NCBI GenBank assembly: GCA_949298405.1 | Contig: CASFWA010000004.1 | Coordinates: 20,566-84,565, forward strand | Direction of reading: 5' to 3' | Origin: an uncultured Pseudomonadota bacterium | GTDB lineage: Bacteria; Pseudomonadota; Alphaproteobacteria; Rs-D84 | DNA length: 64,000 bases | Shown: piece by piece, positions 64,000-64,000 of the stretch | How the letters are laid out: every line of letters starts with the position of its first letter | Numbering within the stretch: position 1 is the stretch's first letter | The notes under the pieces: model-generated | What the model was told of the DNA's origin: nothing | The model's database searches: none | What the model saw: only the letters and a program-made list of their open reading frames with translations | Program-made: the position numbers and the translations under genes

Positions 64000-64000
64000 C

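Overview
The window looks like a low-GC alphaproteobacterium, probably a host- or gut-associated lineage with a reduced genome. The evidence is: a two-piece, circularly permuted ssrA gene with the acceptor half upstream of the coding half, as known in alphaproteobacteria; a DUF1013/TrcR-like and a DUF2155-like protein, both families described mainly from alphaproteobacteria; the rpsP-rimM-trmD-rplS order; and very AT-rich intergenic DNA. The species cannot be named from sequence alone.

Layout. 0-5.3 kb: end of a LysM protein, a small coiled-coil protein, tRNA-Gly, glutamate dehydrogenase, and the rpsP-rimM-trmD-rplS operon with two small Cys-containing genes inserted. 5.3-9.4 kb: an AbiEii-like nucleotidyltransferase with a metallophosphoesterase, then an envelope cluster (DUF2155-like, membrane protein, DUF1460-like lipoprotein) and tsaD. 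9.4-16.5 kb: an APH-fold kinase and DNA repair genes (xseA, recN, and addA split into helicase and nuclease ORFs). 16.6-29.4 kb: a membrane-anchored coiled-coil protein, guanylate-kinase-like protein, rpoD, TrcR-like protein, cysS, two tRNA-Ser genes, an AccD-AccA fusion, an IHF/HU protein, peroxiredoxin, alkyltransferase-like protein, Tat-exported amidase and a glycosyltransferase. 29.4-42.1 kb: an exported unknown, prfB with its programmed frameshift, a kinase-fold protein without its catalytic Asp, tRNA-Arg, rubrerythrin, obgE, ssrA, a Lon that ends where the protease domain should begin, tsaB-rimI, a Pif1-like helicase and a CAT-anticodon tRNA. 42.1-51.3 kb: a 2,062-residue exported Cys-rich protein, an HI0933-type flavoprotein, a lysophospholipase-like hydrolase and an HD protein.

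51.3-58.9 kb is the most unusual part. A tightly packed minus-strand operon encodes, in transcription order, a PD-(D/E)XK nuclease, a small beta-repeat protein, a Cys-rich mini-protein, a metallo-beta-lactamase/beta-CASP hydrolase, an ankyrin protein fused to an FtsK-like motor domain whose Walker A and B motifs are both lost, and a WYL regulator. It sits behind a roughly 500-base leader with strong secondary-structure potential. Next to it is a second set: a two-repeat WVYVYDE mini-protein, a stand-alone integrase SAM-like domain and a tandem AAA+ ATPase. I read the first set as a candidate undescribed defence or stress system; this is inference from domains and gene spacing.

59.4-63.6 kb is a decay zone: a heterodimeric ABC exporter with frameshifts and a stop codon, an ABC-F gene with a frameshift in a T run, and an Hsp70-family remnant. 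The window closes inside a DUF2779 gene.

Several genes (the AbiEii-like gene, the DUF2155-like gene, the amidase and lon) have a good -10 element only 7-9 bases before the start codon and no ribosome binding site, so leaderless mRNAs seem common here.
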